The notes below the pieces were generated by a model. It saw nothing but the letters and a program-made list of their open reading frames with translations, did no database searches and was not told the DNA's origin. A program made the translations under genes and the position numbers. From Hyphomicrobiales bacterium (GTDB lineage Bacteria > Pseudomonadota > Alphaproteobacteria > Rhizobiales > Xanthobacteraceae): 7,121 nt of DNA. The DNA lies in the NCBI GenBank assembly GCA_016201085.1, contig JACQDO010000006.1, positions 1 through 7,121 of the forward strand, given 5' to 3'. This document shows, piece by piece, positions 6,855 through 7,121 of this stretch (positions are counted from its first letter, which is position 1; the number at the start of each line of letters is the position of its first letter).

Positions 6855-6946
6855 CCCGGCATTTGCGCCGGGCCAATGCAGCGAGCTCCTCGCAGAGCGG
6901 CCATAGTACCGCCCGGTCGGGTCCCGGGGCCTCCCGATCCTGCGGT
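6855..6946. repeat. Cluster of further hairpins upstream of hppA
   Basis: There are three stem-loops in a row: CCCGGC-ATTTGC-GCCGGG (6855-6872), GCGAG-CTC-CTCGC (6881-6893), and a two-part stem at 6908-6946. In the last, ACCGC pairs with GCGGT outside and GGTCGGG (6915-6921) with CCCGATC (6933-6939) inside, including one plus-strand G-U pair. The last arm can instead form TGCGG-TTACGAG-CCGCA (6941-6957). No coding frame here is convincing. The block may belong with the 6693-6814 element as one larger non-coding region. Confidence 0.35.
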
Positions 6947-7035
6947 TACGAGCCGCAGCAGCAGGCGCCGCATCCCGCTCCGCCTTCAAGACGTCCCTAG
7001 AAGACGCCCCTCGATGAGCAGGACATAGGCATGGA

Positions 7036-7065
7036 ATCATATTGTGGGAATTAAGTCAATAGCAA
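7036..7065 (-). promoter_or_regulatory. Candidate minus-strand promoter in an AT-rich island
   Basis: On the minus strand TTGCTA (7065-7060) is followed after 18 bp by TATGAT (7041-7036), a fair -35/-10 pair. It lies in a stretch of about 31% G+C (7033-7080) inside otherwise very GC-rich DNA. A transcript from here would run through the hairpin region toward hppA, giving a leader of about 600 nt. An AT-rich stretch produces promoter look-alikes easily, so confidence is low. Confidence 0.25.
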
Positions 7066-7091
7066 TTTGGATTATTTTCCGCGGCGGCCAG

Positions 7092-7121
7092 CCCCTTACC
7101 CGGCGCGCGCCACTCCCTCTC
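7092..7121. repeat. Edge-truncated GC-rich intergenic repeat
   Basis: CCCCTTACCCGGCGCGCGCC at 7092-7111 followed by ACTCCCTCTC resembles the dispersed CCCCTCACCC...CCTCTCC palindromes I recall from many proteobacterial intergenic regions. The centre GGCGCGCGCC is itself a 10-bp perfect palindrome. It runs off the right edge, so its full extent is unknown. Confidence 0.3.

Noticed and set aside
6941..6957. tRNA-like anticodon arm: the minus strand reads TGCGG-CTCGTAA-CCGCA, a proper 5-bp stem and 7-base loop with U33, anticodon CGU (Thr) and A37
   Set aside because: No D arm, acceptor stem or TTCRA T-loop can be placed around it; the nearest T-stem-like pairing has an 11-base loop. At most it is a tRNA relic; chance is likelier.
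6505..7040. Minus-strand open frames of 101-123 codons (6505-6876, 6668-6973, 6672-7040) and a plus-strand one at 6538-6906
   Set aside because: Several frames are open at once, products are Arg/Pro/Ser-rich with no recognisable domain, and they run straight through strong inverted repeats. They are best explained by high GC and repeat sequence.

Overview
The window looks like chromosomal DNA of a GC-rich alphaproteobacterium, most likely of the order Hyphomicrobiales (Rhizobiales). Evidence: the gene order Cbp3-type chaperone, DUF177, plsX, fabH, ihfA on the minus strand with bamE divergent from it; an IHF-alpha N-terminus of rhizobial type; a K+-independent proton-pumping pyrophosphatase close to the Rhodospirillum/Bradyrhizobium type; and intergenic palindromes resembling repeats I recall from Bradyrhizobium-like genomes. 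Species cannot be fixed from this sequence.

Layout. From 3645 leftward the minus strand carries a cytochrome bc1 assembly chaperone, a DUF177/YceD-like protein, a 218-bp gap holding an interrupted palindromic repeat, then plsX and fabH overlapping by a few bases, and the first 43 codons of ihfA at the left edge. bamE, an outer-membrane lipoprotein gene, is divergent from the chaperone across 88 bp that contain a near-perfect 20-bp palindrome. bamE converges on hppA (minus strand, 4306-6426), with a strong bidirectional terminator hairpin between them.

The last ~700 bp (6427-7121), upstream of hppA, hold no convincing gene but are full of structure: a folded hppA leader that can bury its own ribosome binding site, a long hairpin at 6582-6617, a 122-nt multi-branched fold at 6693-6814 with a repeated TTGCGA loop motif, further hairpins at 6855-6946, a short AT-rich island and an edge-truncated repeat.

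How the genes relate. PlsX and FabH open phospholipid and fatty-acid synthesis. BamE belongs to the outer-membrane protein assembly machine, the Cbp3-type protein helps make the respiratory bc1 complex, and HppA is an inner-membrane proton pump. The coding content is thus conserved housekeeping envelope and bioenergetics genes. I see no phage, IS, CRISPR, defence or biosynthetic system. The unusual material is the intergenic and leader structure, not a new protein system.
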